From positions 13,586,001-13,650,000 of the forward strand of contig JAWUZG010000056.1 in NCBI GenBank assembly GCA_036785705.1: a DNA stretch of 64,000 nucleotides, read 5' to 3'. The notes beneath the pieces are model-generated. The model did no database searches, was not told the DNA's origin, and was given only the letters and a program-made list of their open reading frames with translations. This DNA is from Acanthornis magna (taxonomy: Eukaryota; Chordata; Aves; Passeriformes; Acanthizidae). Position 1 is the first letter of the stretch. Every line of letters begins with the position of its first letter. A program made the translations under genes and the position numbers. Below, in pieces: positions 10,201 to 21,120 of the stretch.

Positions 10201-13128
10201 GTGTTCAGCAGAGGCTGACGTGTGTTGGGAGCGGAGGACTGCATGTTCTGTACATCCCTCCCGCCCTGAAGCCATTGTTTTATCCTCAGATCTATTTTAT
10301 TCCCCCCACTAGACACTTTGGGAGGACAGATATAAATTAAAAGCAAATTATGCAACCTGATACCATCAGTCAACAGACACCTATCTCTGCCCACATACCC
10401 CAAATAAATGAAACAACCATCGTGTCTGACTGCAGACTATGGAAAAGCTGAGGGAGAGGTTTGGAGGTCAAAACACTCAGACACCGTATCCATCATGTGT
10501 TGGGCAGATTTGGAATAGTGCTGCATCAAGCAGTGTCTCTCTCTTTTGGTCGTGCTTGGGAGCACTGGCTGTTCCAGGTGACAGCTCTTGGATCAAAAAG
10601 CAGAAGCAGAAGCATGAAATTCCCTTCGGGGGAAGATGGATGGTGTGCATTTCTGTTCGATGTGTGGAGCAGCTGATGCAGTCTGGGATCGGCTTCTGCT
10701 GCGGGCAATGGTCTCTGCAGGTGCACAGACCTGTGGAGAGTGCTGGCAGCCAGGTGAGGGCTGCAGGACATCCAGTGCTCCCTTACTGTGGGAAGAGAGT
10801 GCAGGACGCCACTTTTCTCTGCACTGTGACCCTCCTGCTCCCCAGGAGCTCAGCTCCACCTGTGCTGGAAGCCAGGGTTGGCAGCATCACCTTCTGACCA
10901 GTGAGAGATCTGCTGTCTGCATCCATCCCACACCATCCAGGATCCACCGCTTCCTCCCATCTCTAGTTCAATAGCACCTCTGCAAATGCGTTTCCCTGTT
11001 AAATTCATGCTTGCAAAGCTTGCAAAGGCTCCAGACATGGACACCTGAGTGCTCTGAGCTTTGCTACAACCAGCAGAGTGATGTTGATGGCCCCCAAAGC
11101 TCTGTGGAATTGCAGGAGCTGGGCAGGGCTGGGCTGCAGGCTCCTGTTTGGTGGGAGGCAGATGAGCACAGCAGTTACTCTCTCACGCTTTCTTCCACAC
11201 GAGGATTTTGTGTCTGGCTGCTCAGTGTGAGCTCACAGAGCTTGGCAAGAGCCCTGTCCTTGCTTCTTCTTTGCCCAACTTTTCCTTGTGGGCACTGGAG
11301 GGGCAACCCTCGCATTGGAGGGATGCTCCAGCTGGTGTCCATAAAAGAGATCCCACATTTTGTGTTTCTGATCTCTCTCTGCAGAGCTGAAGAGGTAAAT
11401 TTTCCTCTGCAAACCCACTGTCCTGCTGGAGAAGGGTAAGGCCAGACCTGTCCTGATTGACTCTGCTCTCCCGTGGTGGAAGGTGAGGCATAAAATGAGG
11501 CATTTGGAGAGGGCTAATGGAAGATGAGTGTGATCCCAGAGGTTCAGCTTGAGGGGCCCATGGAGCAGAGACCTTGAAATCAGTGTCCTTGGGGCTGAGG
11601 ACAGCCTTCTCCATGGTCTGTTCTCCACGCCAAACTTCTCCATTCCTGATTTAGCTGATTACACAAGAAGCTGTCGTCATAATTTTTGGAAATGGCATTC
11701 CCTTCCTCACATTTGCTGTGCAGTGGGAGCAGGAGGGTATTTCTTCTGCCTGGTCGAGAAAAGCATCCAGGCTGTCTCCTTGGAATTACAGCATTTCCCA
11801 GGGGCACACGACTTTTGAAATGCCATTTCTCCTGGCGTTAGGAGTTCTGGAAGCTGGAGGCAGCCAGAAGATCAGTATCTTTAACCATATCAGGAGGACT
11901 TCTTTTGGGAAAAGGCCACCGTATAAGGAATTGGCACAGGTGCATGAAGGAAGTGTTGAAAATCAGAAGAGGGGAAAGGTGTGTCTCTGGGTGTGCTGAA
12001 AGGAAATGTTATCTCCAAATTACTCATTACAATCTTCATTTTAATGCCCTGATTCAGATCCTGTTTATTCCAGTGCAATCAGGAGGAGCAAAGCTTGTGC
12101 CAGGGATGTGGCAGTCCCTGGCTAGTGCAGCAGGAGGAATTTGGGAGCAGAGGCAATCACTGCATCTTGGACTCCTTACGGTGCTGGAGCACACCGCAGC
12201 TCTAACGCTGCCTCAGAACCCACGCCATCTGAGGGAATTTTGCTGTCAATATTGAACACGACCCCCAGCTGTTGAATCTTTGGTCTACCTGGCTCTGTCC
12301 ATCGGTGAGTCAGTCCTTGGGCTGCTGCTCTGGCCATCCACTAACGCTGCGTTGGCAGATTTTCGAGGCGCTTCATGGGTACTCATTCAAACGCTGTTTA
12401 AAACCCTCATTTAATAAGTTAGTAGCAAGGCAGCTTCCAGAGCTGTGCTCTATTCCAGCCAGCTAGAAATTACACCATTTTCCAATTTCATTATTACCTC
12501 TGTTTTTTATTATAGCATCATTATAGTGAGAAAACTGGAAAGGAAGTGGGGATTGTATAATGCAGGAAATAGTGAATTAATACCTCTACCATATGATGGA
12601 ACGGTGCAGAGCTGTGACTGTGTCAGGAAAATATAAAGCAAATAAAGACCATGCTGGCTGGGTGAGGATGGGACTTTTCCACTTGCTCAGAGGAGTATTA
12701 AGTTGCAAAAGGAATTATTTCTCAGAAACGCAAGATCTGCATTTTCTTTTCTCATGCACATGCTCTTGCTTTTGATTAAAGCCATCGTAGGGATATGGAA
12801 TATGGAGAGGAAAAAGAAGCTTTTATGGTATGTAGATGGGCTTTAGCACATCAGCAAAAGAAAGCTGATTTATTGCCTGAGAAATCGTGTCAGGGCATTT
12901 TAAGGAGGGCGTTACGTATGGTAATAACAAAGAATTGTTTATTCCTTATCATGTGCTTCTCCAGTGCTAAATCCTGAGGAGTGTTTATTGGCTCTTGAGC
13001 ATTTATAACTACTGGCTTTGGTGGGATGGGGTCTGAATAGGAAAGGGCAGCTTGTGAAAGCCAGGAATGTGGAGGGGTTTGTCTTTTTATTCTGAAAGGG
13101 TAGGCAGTTCTAAATAGTGCAAAACATC
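7291..13128. other. long non-coding stretch
   Basis: Nearly 6 kb of unique sequence with no CR1. A 26-bp unit starting ACTTCTAAAT occurs twice in tandem at 8433-8484. The largest open frames (9366-9884 minus, 172 codons; 10439-10897 plus, 152 codons; 11011-11439 plus, 142 codons) overlap other open frames and have no recognisable domain. A CAG|GTGAGG donor-like site lies near 10750-10758 without a convincing exon. The 11640-11720 block has non-repetitive AT-rich sequence that could be conserved. Confidence 0.5.
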
Positions 13129-13141
13129 TTTTTTTTTTTTT
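13129..13141. repeat. poly-T tract (13)
   Basis: Thirteen consecutive T, followed by CTTTTCCC. No retrocopy body is seen on the minus strand. Confidence 0.9.
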
Positions 13142-14109
13142 CTTTTCCCTGACACTTTTCAAATCACATTTGTATTTTCAGGCTCACTGACCTTACACTG
13201 ACATACACAAATCAGACAAATAACCTGCTATTTGCTGTGTCCCCCTGAAATTTCTGTTGGGACATGGAAATTCCACTGCTATAATACATGGAAATGGCTT
13301 TGCCTGCACTTTCTGTGGATGCTCAGCTAAAAGCCTTTGTAAAATGCATTCCTTAAAAACTCCATTTTGTTTACAGCAACACCAGAAGGTAATGAAACAC
13401 TCACATGCATCATTTTTATTTTGACACCGTCTTTGGAGAAGTGCAGTGATTAGTTGGGGTAACCAGCCCTGCACACAACCCCTGCGTATCTGTGGTGCAG
13501 TTGTCAGACCTCAGCAAATGTGCTTTTCTAACAGCTTGTTACTCCCCTGGCTGGGCTGCAAATAGATGCAGCTTTTAGAAACAATTTCTTATTTATGTAT
13601 CTTATGATCATTCCAAACGCCTGACAGCGCCGGGATGAAGATGCCACTTAGCTTGAGTTAAATGCCTTCGGAAGAGCTGCAGGCGAACTGATATCGAAGG
13701 GGAGAGCACAAATACCGGTCGGGAAGCATCAGTGGGTGAGGAACTATGAATTTTAAAGGATAAAATCCGGATTATACAGTTCTAGAGGCTCTTGAAGGTT
13801 TAAACTCTTTACAGCCTGTTGAGAGCGGAATGATCTCTGACTTCCTGAGGGAGGCCAGCGCCAGGGTGGAGGGATGCAGCTGTGTTACCGGCCTGGAACA
13901 GCTGGACGAGGCTGCAAGGGATGCAAAGAGGAATTTTACATCACCTGAAAACACAAGGAGGAGGTGGAAGGGAGCGACCTGGGCCACGATGAGTCCCTGG
14001 AAAGGCAGCAGCTCTTGGGCACGTCCCTGCTGCGAGCGGGATCAGCACGGCAGGCTGGGGCAACCCCCAGCGATGCTTTCAAAGTCCAAGTTATATAGGA
14101 AAATTATGG
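13142..14109. other. non-coding stretch
   Basis: Unique sequence. The 13590-13730 part keeps several CpGs (around 13627, 13629, 13684, 13695 and 13719) in otherwise CpG-poor DNA. An open frame of 99 codons at 13830-14129 has no recognised domain. Confidence 0.45.
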
Positions 14110-14290
14110 GATGTGAAATAAAATACTAGGTGATCGATGAAAAACATACGTTTATTGAGATGTAACAGTCAATTGCATGGCTGTTAAACAGCTATAACTG
14201 CGTATTAAATAATCAGTTCAGCTGGTATTTATTTAATATAATCGCAGCCTATTAAACCTGAATTAAGTACAGAGTTAAGTGTCTCTGGGA
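14110..14290. promoter_or_regulatory. candidate conserved element rich in homeodomain-type motifs
   Basis: AT-rich but not simple-repeat sequence. It has ATCGAT at 14133-14138, a 13-bp palindrome GCTGTT-A-AACAGC at 14180-14192, and many ATTA/TTAA cores between 14200 and 14280 (ATTAAATAATC, TTTAATATAATCG, CCTATTAAACC, GAATTAAG). Clustered TAAT cores are typical of developmental enhancers. No alignment was possible, so conservation is a guess. Confidence 0.28.
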
Positions 14291-15243
14291 CACACAGCTG
14301 AAAATGGTGCCAGGAACATTTTATGTTGCCTGAAACCCTTTGTGGAAAAGTCCCACAAGCACGGACTCTGCTGAGCTATCATTTGCTGCATGGGGGAAAT
14401 AAAAGATGAGATTTTTAATTTTGACCTGGGCTGTAGGAGTGTTATCTGCAACTTGCACCTAGACTTAATGTAGATGCCTAATTTCTGCAGATCAAAAATA
14501 TTTGAGTGACTATTTGGAACTGTTCCTTTCCAGATTTTTGTACGGTTTATTTTGCTTTACTTGCACATCTTTGCTCCCCTGATTGCCTGACACTTATGCA
14601 GTTACTCACACCAGCACGAAGTGAGTCCAAAGTAAATGTAAAATGCTGCTAAATCAACACGGGATTTGCTCTGACCTGGTTGGGCTTACAAGTGGGAGAT
14701 GTGAACAGGGAGCGGCTCACACTCTGGAAATGCGAGGTTGGAGGACCCAAGGGAATGTGGAGTTCTCACCTCCCGACAGCTTCCCTTTTTGTTTTACCAT
14801 CTCGTGGGGGTTTGTGCCCATCTCATGGGCTCAGGCCATCGCTGTGCTTTACTGCAGGACTGTTCAAGTGTTGCTCTGGTGCCAAACACCTCAGAGCGAG
14901 CACACAGCGATACCTGCGATGAAACTTATATCTGTTGCTTCGTGGAATTGCTGCTGTAGATATTCTGGGTTTGGGGCAAAGTTTTTTTCCATTTTTGCTG
15001 ATTTTATGCCTCTTCTTTCTCGTTTTTAGTGACAAATGAAACCAACTGAAGACTCTTGTCTTTCAAAATAAATATCCAGACCGAATGCCACGTAAAGTGC
15101 ATATGGTGTGGATTATAGATTTATTTTCATGAGAGCTTGCAAAGAAAAACTGCTGAAGTCAGGGCAGACCCTCACTCATTAACCCTCGATGCCAGGGCTG
15201 TCTGTGGTGTTTTATGTGCAGATTATTTGTGTTTCTTTTACAG
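14291..15243. other. non-coding stretch
   Basis: Unique sequence. Several overlapping open frames at 14643-15035 on both strands argue against real coding. The stretch ends in a pyrimidine-rich run with TTTTACAG at 15236-15243. Confidence 0.45.
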
Positions 15244-15374
15244 GATTTTGTGTCTTTGCCTGCCTTCCTGAGCCAATTTCACCATTCCCGGGGTGTGGAG
15301 GTGCTACGGAGAGCTGATGGCAATTTATTCTTCCCATCAGTGTTCCCCGATCGTGGCAAACACATTGGAGAGGA
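15244..15374 (+). other. exon-like stretch (unrecognised), possibly continuing to 15441
   Basis: TTTCTTTTACAG ends at 15243 and is a strong acceptor shape. Phase-0 reading is open from GATTTTGTG at 15244 to a TAG at 15439-15441, with an internal donor-like GAT|GTGAGC at 15374/15375. The peptide begins DFVSLPAFLSQFHHSRGVEV and has mixed charged and hydrophobic residues, unlike translated repeat. CpGs are retained through the stretch (15290, 15307, 15350). I recognise no family. Its phase-0 acceptor is compatible with the phase-0 donor at 3796, but that is weak evidence for one gene. A minus-strand frame of 142 codons overlaps it. Confidence 0.17.
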
Positions 15375-15519
15375 TGTGAGCGAACCCACACCGGCTGTGA
15401 TCCTGCCTCCCAAAATCTCTGCCGCCTTGCAGCAGGGGTAGAAAGAAGCCGGGATGGTGCTCGGGGGGCACATCCCGGTTCGTGCAGAACCTGAATGTCT
15501 GTGTGCAATGAATGCCACG

Positions 15520-16060
15520 GCCGCAATGCCCATTCCCCTCCCTCCCTGCGGCTAATTATCCCGTGTTTAACACCCGGACAAAGCCCCGCTGCACCTGCAC
15601 CGCCTCGGCAAGCACAATGCCAACAAAGCAGGGACCCCACCGCCCTGAAAGCATCGCCATCCCCGGCAAGCTCTGCTCAGAGAAAGGATGAGAAAAAACG
15701 GGGGGAAAAAAGGAAAAAAAGAGGAGGAGGAGATTCGCTCGCTTGGACTTTTTCACTGTCGGAGAGAATGGGTGAAAGCCGCACAAAAGCGGCTTAATAA
15801 AGAGGAGAAGGAGAACAAGGCGAGAGGGGAAGTGCGGGGCAGGCTGAAAGGAAGGAGGGCTTTCCAGGTTTGTATTGTGCCCTCCGCCCTCCAGAGATGC
15901 TTAGGCAGCGCCTCAAAAGCCGTCGATGACATCAAGTTGATTGGTTTTGCCGCAGCGTTAAAAGCAGCCCCGAGAATCAATGTGTGCCTCTTCCACACGG
16001 GACCCACTTGTTAGGAGGACAAAACGAGTCTCATTCACGGCCCTACAAAGAGGGGAGCTC
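15520..16060. promoter_or_regulatory. CpG-bearing, purine-rich block; candidate promoter or conserved enhancer
   Basis: This has the densest run of CpGs I noticed in the window. 15680-15734 is almost pure purine on the plus strand. A perfect hairpin, AAGCCGC / GCGGCTT with a 6-nt loop, lies at 15776-15795 next to AATAAA. An inverted CCAAT box (GATTGG) is at 15939-15944, preceded by a CRE-like TGACATCA at 15927-15934. No TATA box or clear transcript was seen. It could be a small CpG island with a promoter, or a conserved enhancer. Computing CpG observed/expected would help separate these. Confidence 0.3.
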
Positions 16061-16655
16061 AGCTTTGATGTGGTGCAGCATGGCCCCTTCACCTGTTCCT
16101 TTCCTCGGGAGCAACTGGGCGAGGTATTTTTGCCTGTCTCTCCGGCCAAGTTCTTCCTAAAAATCGCTGCAGTTCAGCAATAGATAAAAAATACGATAAA
16201 TCATCTAATGAGAATATAAATAATTTTTTTTTTTACCTTCCAAAAGTGTATGCTTATTTTTCCCTGGTCCACACACATATGAAAGAACATAATGAGAACC
16301 TGTGTTTTTTTACGGATGTGTCAGACAACCATTTGGCTCAATTTTAGGACACAACTCTTAGAAAATGCTGCTGGTTTGCTGCAAATAGTGGTTAAGTGGG
16401 GAGATTCAGGCTCCCACAGTGATGTAGGGCAGCTCAGGAGGGATCAAAGTGATGTGCATTGCTCACAGTCACCTGAGGGACGATCTGAACTGCTGTGATT
16501 TTTTTGGTGTGGTAGACGAGCTGTGCTGCAGGAGGGAAACCAGAGAGGGCCTGGTTAAATATCTTTCCCGAGATTGCTGCAAGAGTGAGGGTTGAGGATG
16601 GCCATAGATCTCAGGAGATTCTCACTTCCAGGCCAGTGTGGCCATATTTTTAGTC
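16061..16655. other. non-coding stretch
   Basis: Unique sequence, AT-rich from 16180 to 16320 with a short T run near 16221-16232. No exon or repeat was recognised. Confidence 0.5.
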
Positions 16656-16755
16656 ATATAATAATAATAATAACAGAATAACATAATAACAACAGCAGCA
16701 ACAACAACAACAAAAACAACAACAATAATAATAATAATATTGTTGTAATAACAAG
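16656..16755. repeat. compound TAA/CAA trinucleotide microsatellite
   Basis: An interrupted array of TAA, ACA, GCA and CAA triplets about 100 bp long: TAATAATAA near 16660-16672, a CAA block at 16688-16723, TAA again at 16724-16738, then an interrupted end. The period of 3 leaves long frames open, which explains the poly-Tyr/poly-Cys runs in a 193-codon minus-strand frame here (16650-17231). Confidence 0.92.
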
Positions 16756-17084
16756 AAATTATTATCTGTATGAGATGGAAATAACGGAGCCCACACAGCC
16801 CACGTGAGGTCCCAGGTATGTTGTGCAAGGCATTTCTCCTCGGCTGAGTTAGCACTCCCTGATCCGCAGTTTGCTGCAAAATTCCTGAGAGAGAGCTGAC
16901 AGGAGAGAGTCTGTTCCCTGTGAATGAGCTCAGTGATGTAAGGATTCACTGCTGTTTGTGCTTCGGAGGTCTGGGACACCCTGAGCACACCCAGGTCACC
17001 TCCAGGACATCCCCAGGAATGCCAGGCGTGGTGGGCACGGGTGGGTGGTGTGATTGCCCAGTCGTGGGGTGATGCTGTCCGTGG
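16756..17084. other. non-coding stretch
   Basis: Unique sequence with no exon, repeat or clear regulatory block. Confidence 0.5.
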
Positions 17085-17300
17085 GGCTGCAGGACAGACA
17101 ATTAGGAGATTGCTCATAACAGCAGCAGAACAGTCATTAAGGGCTTCAGGCAGAACATGGCTGATCTCGAAACACGAGCAGAATACAACGAGGCTTAAAT
17201 AGGAGAGCGATCGCAAGGTCAGTCCCGACAAGAATCCCTAGGAGTCTAATATGCTGGACATAAATTAGTATCATTAGCTCAAACACCTCAAAAATGGGAA
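17085..17300. promoter_or_regulatory. candidate conserved non-coding element
   Basis: Non-repetitive sequence that keeps CpGs inside AT-rich DNA. Visible motifs are CAATTAGG at 17099-17106, a GCGATCGC palindrome at 17207-17214, and TAAATTAGTATCATTAGC at 17261-17278 with several TTAG/ATTA cores. The look fits a developmental enhancer but is unproven. Confidence 0.22.
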
Positions 17301-19719
17301 GTAAATTACTTCAGACACTCCAGACAGATGGTATCCACGCGCCAGGCAGAGCCAGAGCGCCCATCTCTCAGGGCAATGCCAGTCCCTCCCTCTCCTGTGG
17401 GCTGGGGAGCAGCAGGGAGATGGGACTAGTGCTTCATGCTGATGTGAATTCCCTGATCCTGGAAAGCACAGAAGGGAAGGGGCAAAGAAAAGCGATTTTC
17501 GCCTGGGAACAGATAATTTTTCTGGAAGTACTGCTTCAATTCATCCAGAACATGAGCAGAAGAGAGAAAAACTATTTCACTAACCCAGTCTCCTGCTGCG
17601 TCCTCCTACAGTGATATAAATATGGCTGGAAAATGTCTGTACTGTTTATTACTTTGAAGTCAAATGTGCGCCGGTTATTTTCAGAAACATGGGAGAAGAA
17701 AAGCTTTCTGGCTGGCTCTGAGTTGCAAGGTCATGTGACAAATTTCCCTTTCCCTGTCCCCCTGCTTTTATACACACATGGAAATGCCGACATGGATATT
17801 TTCACGTGTATATTAAAAGTAGACCGAACCTTGGTGTGCTGTTTGGAGATGTGTGGCACAGAAATAAATCAGAGAGGGGAGCAAGGGAGGAACATGCGCT
17901 GCTTTGGTTTGCTCAGGGCTGCACAACTGAGCAAGACACGGCTCTGGAAGAGACAGGTGGATGCAGATCAAACCATGTGAGCCTGTGGGTTTGACAGGGG
18001 ATTTGAAGTGTGTTGAGGGAGTAGCTGGAGGGGTTCATCGCAACGCTGACAGCTTCAGGTGGGGAGAGGGTTCATGGCAAGGAGAGGGGAGAAGAAAGCT
18101 GGTTTCTCTGGTTTTCATGGCTACAAGGTTTAATAGGGGCTGCAGCCTTGGGGGACTCTGTGGAAGTGGTGGAGGAGAGGACACAGAAAACTGTGAAAAA
18201 AAACCTGTGAAAACTGTGAAACTGGGCCAGCCCTCTGACCCATGCAACCACTTGAAAGGGACCCAGGCCATCAGCTCCAAATAGCCAACCAAAGTAAATC
18301 CAGACTTTAAAGAAAGCACAAGGTTAAAGAAGATTATGGAGCTCTTTTGTTTCCCCGCATGTCGGGTTACTGGTGTTTGTTTTCTGACCCTTGTGATTAG
18401 ATAAAAGGGGAAAAGCCCTTGAAAAGGTGACTTAGGTGTACCCAGGGCCATGAAAATTGGAGGTGCTGTTCGCACAAGCATAAGGCACTGGATCCAGTGC
18501 TTGGCAGAGGGCACCAGGGGCTCACTCCCCACCCGATACACCAAGAGCAAGGCAGCTCTGCTTGGGGCACCCCACAATTCCCAGATCTCCAGCTTTCCCT
18601 CAAAAAGCTGGTGCTGTCCTGTCTGTGACACGGGGGCAAGGCTAATTGCATGGCCCCCATTCTAGAGAACAGCTACAGGCAAAGCTCCCCGAGAGCAGCG
18701 CTGCTCATGGCACTCATTATCGTTATCCCTGCCTTTCCAGACGGGATGGATGGACAACCCCACGGCCTCTGGAGGATTTTGTGCACAGACCTGTGCACTG
18801 ATAGAGAGGAGAGCTGTATCGGGGAGGAGGGCAGGGCCTGGGGTTGTCTTGATTGAGTGTTAATGGGTCCCAGCTGGGAGATAGGCTCAGCTGGGTGCCA
18901 ATTACCCTAATTGATAAGAAGCTCTGATGGGAGCCCTGGAGGAAGCTGGCTCCTCACCGAACTTACTAAAGGGAGGCTGGAAAAGGAAATAGCTGTTGCT
19001 GGAGAGGGGGGAGGTTTTGGCTGTTGCTTTCTTTTTGTTGTTGTTGTTATTTGGTTGGTTTTTTGGCCATGATTTGGAAATGTGCTATGATGCAAGTGGA
19101 AGAACTGAAAAACAAAACCAAGAGAGATGTGCTGTAGGTTGAGGTTGTAATGAAACAAGCAACAATACCCAGCAGAAAGCTTCCCAGCAGCATGTAGGAG
19201 AAGGGAGCCTTGGCAGGGCTTCCTGTTGGGTGTCTGCTTGTTCAGCTATTTGTAAGGAAAAACCAGAGCTGCGTCTTTCTTCTGCTGCTGCGGTGCTTTC
19301 CCAACAAGTGACCGGGCTGGAGGAGAGTGTGTGAAAGCTCAGGCTGTGAGAAGATGCTGCTGTGGCTCTGGTTCAGCCTTGCTGGGCAGCAGCTGTGAGA
19401 TGCAGAGCTGCCTGTGATGGAAGGTGGGGTCTCTGGGGTCTGCAGCAGGATGTGGCTCATCCCTGCGTTAGGATGAGGATGCTCTTTGAGCTCAGGGTCG
19501 CTCTGTGCTCGCTGCTGCATCAGACTCTCCCCACTCTCTGTGTGGGGAGAAGGGGTCAGGGAGAGCAGCTTTTTGTTCTGTGTCTCTGGGCCTGCTGGCA
19601 ACACTGATGTGAGTGATGGCTTTTGCCTGATGGTTTCCTTCCTCCTGGGACCAGGTTATTACCGTTGGAATAGATGGAAATAGGAACTTCTGGTTGTCTT
19701 GGAGGCAGAGTTAACCCTT
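17301..19719. other. non-coding stretch
   Basis: Unique sequence. Three near-copies of AAACTGTGA lie at 18188-18219. A (GTT)n-like run is at about 19037-19048. The 198-codon minus-strand frame at 18035-18631 has no recognisable domain. 18850-18925 contains CCAATTACCCTAATTGATAA (18898-18917), a paired homeodomain-type core. Confidence 0.5.
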
Positions 19720-19775
19720 TGCAAATAAGGAGGAAACTGAGGCATGGAGAGGCTCTGCACCAAATGCAGTCCAAT
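19720..19775 (-). mobile_element. possible MIR-like SINE fragment
   Basis: 'aggaggaaactgaggcatgg' with 'agagg' matches the antisense of the conserved MIR segment (sense CCTCAGTTTCC). Only about 50 bp is recognisable and the flanks drift away, so the call is tentative. Confidence 0.4.
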
Positions 19776-20829
19776 AAGCCTAAATTAGCTCTAGTCTGCC
19801 AGGTAAACCAAGACTGTAAACACACAAGCACATCTGGTGGTGGAGACTCTTTGCTGTTTATTTGCTGGGAATACCTGAGACTTTTCCTTTGCCTGCCAAG
19901 CTGCTCCATGGCCCTGACTCTCTGCTGAGAGATGGTACCTTTGGCGTCTCAGTCAGAGCCCTTTAAATCCTTCCCACAAAGGGTTTTCCTTTCCTGTAGG
20001 AGGAGGGAGTGCAGCAGGCATTGTACAGCCTTGCTGCAGTGCCAGACACTGGTAATAACCTCATTAGAGGATCCCCTCTTCCTCTTTCTTCCTCTCTAGG
20101 ACCATAAAGCACTTGCAGATGTGAAGGCAGCTTCCAAGCATGGCTCACCTGCTCTTTGCAGGGCTTGGGCTCAATACAGCTCCAGGGAGCTCTTTAGAAA
20201 GCCCTGTAAAAGTATCAAAGGGATGTTTTTAAACCCTTGGGTTGGGTTTTCTGGCCCAGGCTTTGTTAAAGCTTTGTTTTTCTATGAGCAGCCAAGGTAC
20301 CTGGGCGGACCAAAAGTGTTTCTGTCTCTGAGGCTGTGTTTTGTCATCATTAACAGTGACTTTGTGCATGGCACTGGTCAGTGATGCACCTGATCTGCAT
20401 CACCCCTGCCACGTGCAGGGCTTGCACTGGTTTTACCCTTGCACGCTGAGGAAGCAGGCGCAGAGGGAATTGTGCTATTTTACACAACATAGGCACTTAA
20501 GCTGTCAGAATTAATCTGCCAATATTTTTTGGAGCTGGAAAAATGCATTTTTGTTGAAACAGTGTGCGACTTTATTTTTTTAAATTGCGTCTTTAAGCTA
20601 TAACTGCACGACGAACTTTGGACTTAATATGGCATTTTTGAATCCCAGCCTTAGATGATCAATATCAGAGGCTTTCAGAAAGAGTTTCAGAAGGGGGCAA
20701 GCAAGGAGTGATTCTCTTCATTTTATTCTCTCAGGTGCTGTTAAGCAAACAATACTGGCCATAACCACATGAATTTTATCTATCTCTGCTGGTGGAAAAG
20801 GAAAAGCACAACAGACACAAGGAAAGCGG
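19776..20829. other. non-coding stretch
   Basis: Unique sequence. Nothing beyond short pyrimidine tracts such as the CCTCTTCCTCTTTC run near 20080-20095. Confidence 0.5.
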
Positions 20830-21120
20830 CACAGCCTCGCCAAGTGCGGTGCTGCTGACTTATCAGCTTTTAAATTGCTGACGAATGACAAGCTCCTGTA
20901 ATGACCTAGTTCGGAGGGTACCTTCTTGGAGAAACACAGGGATGCTCCTGGCAGGGTCATTACTGGAAGTCGTTAATCACCGATTTGATATTCAAAGCTG
21001 ATGGCGAAGTCAAAGCAGGTCAGCATGCTAATGGCCATCAGCGGTGGCAACGACCAATTTCCACAGAATTATTGTCAGTGTAGGCAGCAATAAGCAGCTC
21101 AGAAAAGGCAATCTTTTATT
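20830..21120. promoter_or_regulatory. candidate conserved element with a 9-bp perfect inverted repeat
   Basis: Non-repetitive sequence with retained CpGs. GCTGATGGC at 20997-21005 is matched by its exact complement GCCATCAGC at 21034-21042, with a 28-nt spacer. Nearby are GTTAATCACCGATTTGAT at 20972-20989, ATGCTAATGGCC at 21025-21036 and AATTATTGTC at 21067-21076. The motifs are homeodomain, PBX-like and SOX-like. Either strand could form a stem-loop. This is the window's most convincing enhancer-like block by eye, but alignment is needed. Confidence 0.3.

Noticed and set aside
16650..17231. 193-codon minus-strand open frame
   Set aside because: Its C-terminal third is translated trinucleotide microsatellite. 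The rest is unrecognised.
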